From contig JAJNDL010000027.1 of NCBI GenBank assembly GCA_021156385.1, forward strand, positions 1-8,984: DNA of 8,984 nucleotides. The letters run 5' to 3'. A program made the translations under genes and the position numbers. The stretch is from Moraxellaceae bacterium (GTDB taxonomy: Bacteria > Pseudomonadota > Gammaproteobacteria > Pseudomonadales > Moraxellaceae). Below, in pieces: positions 7,361 to 8,984 of this stretch. Under the pieces are notes generated by a model. It was not told the DNA's origin, ran no database searches, and saw only the letters and a list, made by a program, of their open reading frames with translations. Each line of letters opens with the position of its first letter. Position 1 is the first letter of the stretch.

Positions 7361-8984
7361 GCACCTGCTCCTACGAATACGGATCGTCCCGCGATCACGG
7401 CAACGCCAGAGACACCGACGGGCAGGCCAACCGTTCCTGTCGCGAGCGAGCTGCTGATCCGGACAGTCAGCTCATCTGCCGTGTCGCCAATCTTTACTGA
7501 TGTCTTCACGCCATCGGCCAGACCCAGGCGGGTTGCATCGGCAACGGCTAGAGCAATGTAGGCCTCCGGAATCTGTGTCTGTACAGGCGCAGCCAGCGAC
7601 GAGAGCTCCTCGCTGCCATACAGGTGATAAAGCGGTACGGCGCGGAGGTCCGAGCTGGCGGTGAAGGCAGCCGGCACTTTGCCAAAGTAGTCGAGCTCGC
7701 TTCTGCCTTCGATCAGGCGCACGCCAGGATCCCCGGCGCGCAGGTGGCCACCCACCTCATCCTGAAACTTGTTCCAGGACTGCGGAGAGTTCCAGCCGGG
7801 TGCCCAGGCAAAGGGAATCAGCGGAGACGGCTCATTGGGACCGGCATAGCCCTCCATGGAGAAGGCGAGGGCGGAATCTGGATCCTGCGGTGTGCGCGGC
7901 TCGTGCACTGAGATCGGCGCACGATTGGCGGTGCGTCCGGAAAAGCGGCGCGGCGAACGCGCGATCTTGAGACCCTTGATGCGGAAGTTCGCATCAGGCG
8001 CTGCACTCACGATACCGGCCAGTTGCGGATTTGCTTCTGCACAGTGCGCCGTTACGTCATCGAGCAGCGTCCATTCGACTTCACGCTGCTCGAGCGTGGA
8101 ATGGAGCGCATGCAGCCAGCGCCACGACTCGTACATCACAATGTCGGGCTTGTAATAGACCGGGTCGAAGACCTGGAAATAACGCTGGGCACGACCCTCA
8201 TTGTTGACCAGCGTGCCATCGCCTTCGGCGAAGCTGGCGGCTGGCAGAATGTATTCGGAGGCCTTTGCCGTTGACGTCAGCTGATGATCTATCGTCACCA
8301 CCTTGGCCCGCGAGAGCGCCGCTTGTACACGGGACTTCTCTGCTCGCAGGAAAAGGTCGTTCTCGACCACGATGACGGCATCCGCGTCGCCATGCTCGAG
8401 CGTCGCCAGAGCATCATCCAGCGAGTTGCCGCCGAGCAAGGCGAGGCCAAGGCTGTTCGCCTCTGGAAGGCACAGCGTAATACCTGCAGCCTTTTCTTTC
8501 CCCTTGAGTGCCGTGGCAATGTTTGCGGCCGCCTCCAGAATGGACCGGCTCTGTGCGCCCGTGCCAGAAACGATCAGCGGCTTTTTGGCTGCCAGCAAAG
8601 CATCGGCGATCTTGCGAGCGAGTGCGCTGCTTTCCGAGTCAAGATCGGGAACGGCCGGGGCACTGCTGTCGATGGCATGCGCAACTGCGAAACCCAGCCG
8701 CGCAATGTTGTCGGCAGCTGCATGCCAGGTTGCATCGGCGACATCGTCGAGTCGGGTCGCGGCGAAGCTGGCGATGAACACGGGACTCTTCGCACCTTGG
8801 CCAATGTTGGCGAGTGCCTCTGCCTGCCAGGGCTGCACATTGCTCGCGGCCGCCATCTGCACGGTCTTGTTCTTGGCAGCCTGGCGAATGGCCAGCGCGA
8901 TGCGCGGCGCTGTTTGCGTGACGTCCTCGCCCAGCACGACGACGGCATCGAAATCTTCAATCTCGCGCAAGGAAGGCGTGCGGA
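7357..8984 (-). CDS. nuoG: NADH-quinone oxidoreductase subunit G, partial (5' end missing)
   Basis: This is the C-terminal 541 codons of the large peripheral-arm subunit of complex I; the frame is still open at the window edge (Arg-Thr-Pro-Ser precede the TTG at 8970, which is an internal Leu codon and not a start). E. coli NuoG is about 908 residues, so roughly the first 365 are missing, including the ferredoxin-like part and the iron-sulfur cysteines. Only two Cys remain here. The fragment covers most of the molybdopterin-oxidoreductase-like domain, which in complex I carries no molybdenum, and the C-terminal dinucleotide-binding-like domain. Recognisable NuoG motifs are [11 protein letters not shown] near the edge, [17 protein letters not shown] sequence (here [13 protein letters not shown]), [14 protein letters not shown] and [19 protein letters not shown] (about 7760-7812). 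It acts on the cytoplasmic side, in the NADH-to-quinone electron path. Its stop overlaps the nuoH start by 4 bases, and its last codons contain the nuoH ribosome site. Confidence 0.97.
   Translation of the reverse strand, partial: RTPSLREIEDFDAVVVLGEDVTQTAPRIALAIRQAAKNKTVQMAAASNVQPWQAEALANIGQGAKSPVFIASFAATRLDDVADATWHAAADNIARLGFAVAHAIDSSAPAVPDLDSESSALARKIADALLAAKKPLIVSGTGAQSRSILEAAANIATALKGKEKAAGITLCLPEANSLGLALLGGNSLDDALATLEHGDADAVIVVENDLFLRAEKSRVQAALSRAKVVTIDHQLTSTAKASEYILPAASFAEGDGTLVNNEGRAQRYFQVFDPVYYKPDIVMYESWRWLHALHSTLEQREVEWTLLDDVTAHCAEANPQLAGIVSAAPDANFRIKGLKIARSPRRFSGRTANRAPISVHEPRTPQDPDSALAFSMEGYAGPNEPSPLIPFAWAPGWNSPQSWNKFQDEVGGHLRAGDPGVRLIEGRSELDYFGKVPAAFTASSDLRAVPLYHLYGSEELSSLAAPVQTQIPEAYIALAVADATRLGLADGVKTSVKIGDTADELTVRISSSLATGTVGLPVGVSGVAVIAGRSVFVGAGA

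Noticed and set aside
6236..7561. A 441-codon open frame on the plus strand opposite nuoH, nuoI and nuoG.
   Set aside because: It lies wholly antisense to secure complex I genes. Its product is an unstructured His/Gln/Glu/Arg-rich chain with no domain, typical of the complement of membrane-protein genes in GC-rich DNA.
8968..8970. TTG at 8970 as a start codon for nuoG.
   Set aside because: The frame continues open to the window edge with residues matching the NuoG family (TPSLRE before [12 protein letters not shown]), so this is an internal Leu codon of a truncated gene.
60..8984. A hidden accessory or previously undescribed system within the window.
   Set aside because: Conserved complex I genes with intact key residues account for nearly every base, and no foreign composition, repeats, broken genes or inserted frames were seen.

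Overview
The window holds the distal part of a respiratory complex I operon (nuo, proton-translocating NADH:ubiquinone oxidoreductase). Everything is on the minus strand, in the order nuoG (3' part only) - nuoH - nuoI - nuoJ - nuoK - nuoL - nuoM - nuoN, and an intrinsic terminator follows 12 bases after nuoN. Read in the direction of transcription, the window runs from position 8984 down to 1. Coding sequence fills almost all of it; the longest non-coding stretch is the 59 bases after nuoN, so no gene-free stretch exceeds 300 bases.

The gene order and the proteins are of the 14-subunit type known from Escherichia coli and Pseudomonas. Compared from memory, NuoI (180 aa), NuoK, NuoL (615 aa), NuoM (515 aa) and NuoN (487 aa) match the E. 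coli proteins along their full length. The essential charged residues of NuoM (E144, K234, K265, E407) and NuoN (E133, K217, K247, K395) sit at the same residue numbers. The NuoG fragment has the long E. coli-type C-terminal half. GC content is about 60%, estimated by eye. This suggests a gammaproteobacterium of moderately high GC that is not an enterobacterium, but E. coli-type nuo operons also occur outside that class, so the assignment is only an inference.

Region by region: 8984-7357 is the C-terminal 541 codons of NuoG, the large peripheral-arm subunit. 7360-6326 is nuoH, the membrane subunit next to the quinone site. 6315-5773 is nuoI, the two-[4Fe-4S] subunit that passes electrons towards quinone. 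5760-4937 carries the small membrane subunits nuoJ and nuoK. 4940-60 carries the three antiporter-like proton-channel subunits nuoL, nuoM and nuoN. The hairpin with a T-run at 16-47 ends the transcript.

The genes are tightly packed. Four-base ATGA overlaps join G/H, J/K, K/L and M/N; short gaps of 10, 12 and 25 bases separate H/I, I/J and L/M. This points to one polycistronic mRNA with translational coupling. The promoter and nuoA-F lie outside the window on the high-coordinate side. I see no mobile element, RNA gene, CRISPR array or accessory system. This is an ordinary housekeeping region and the findings below are minor.
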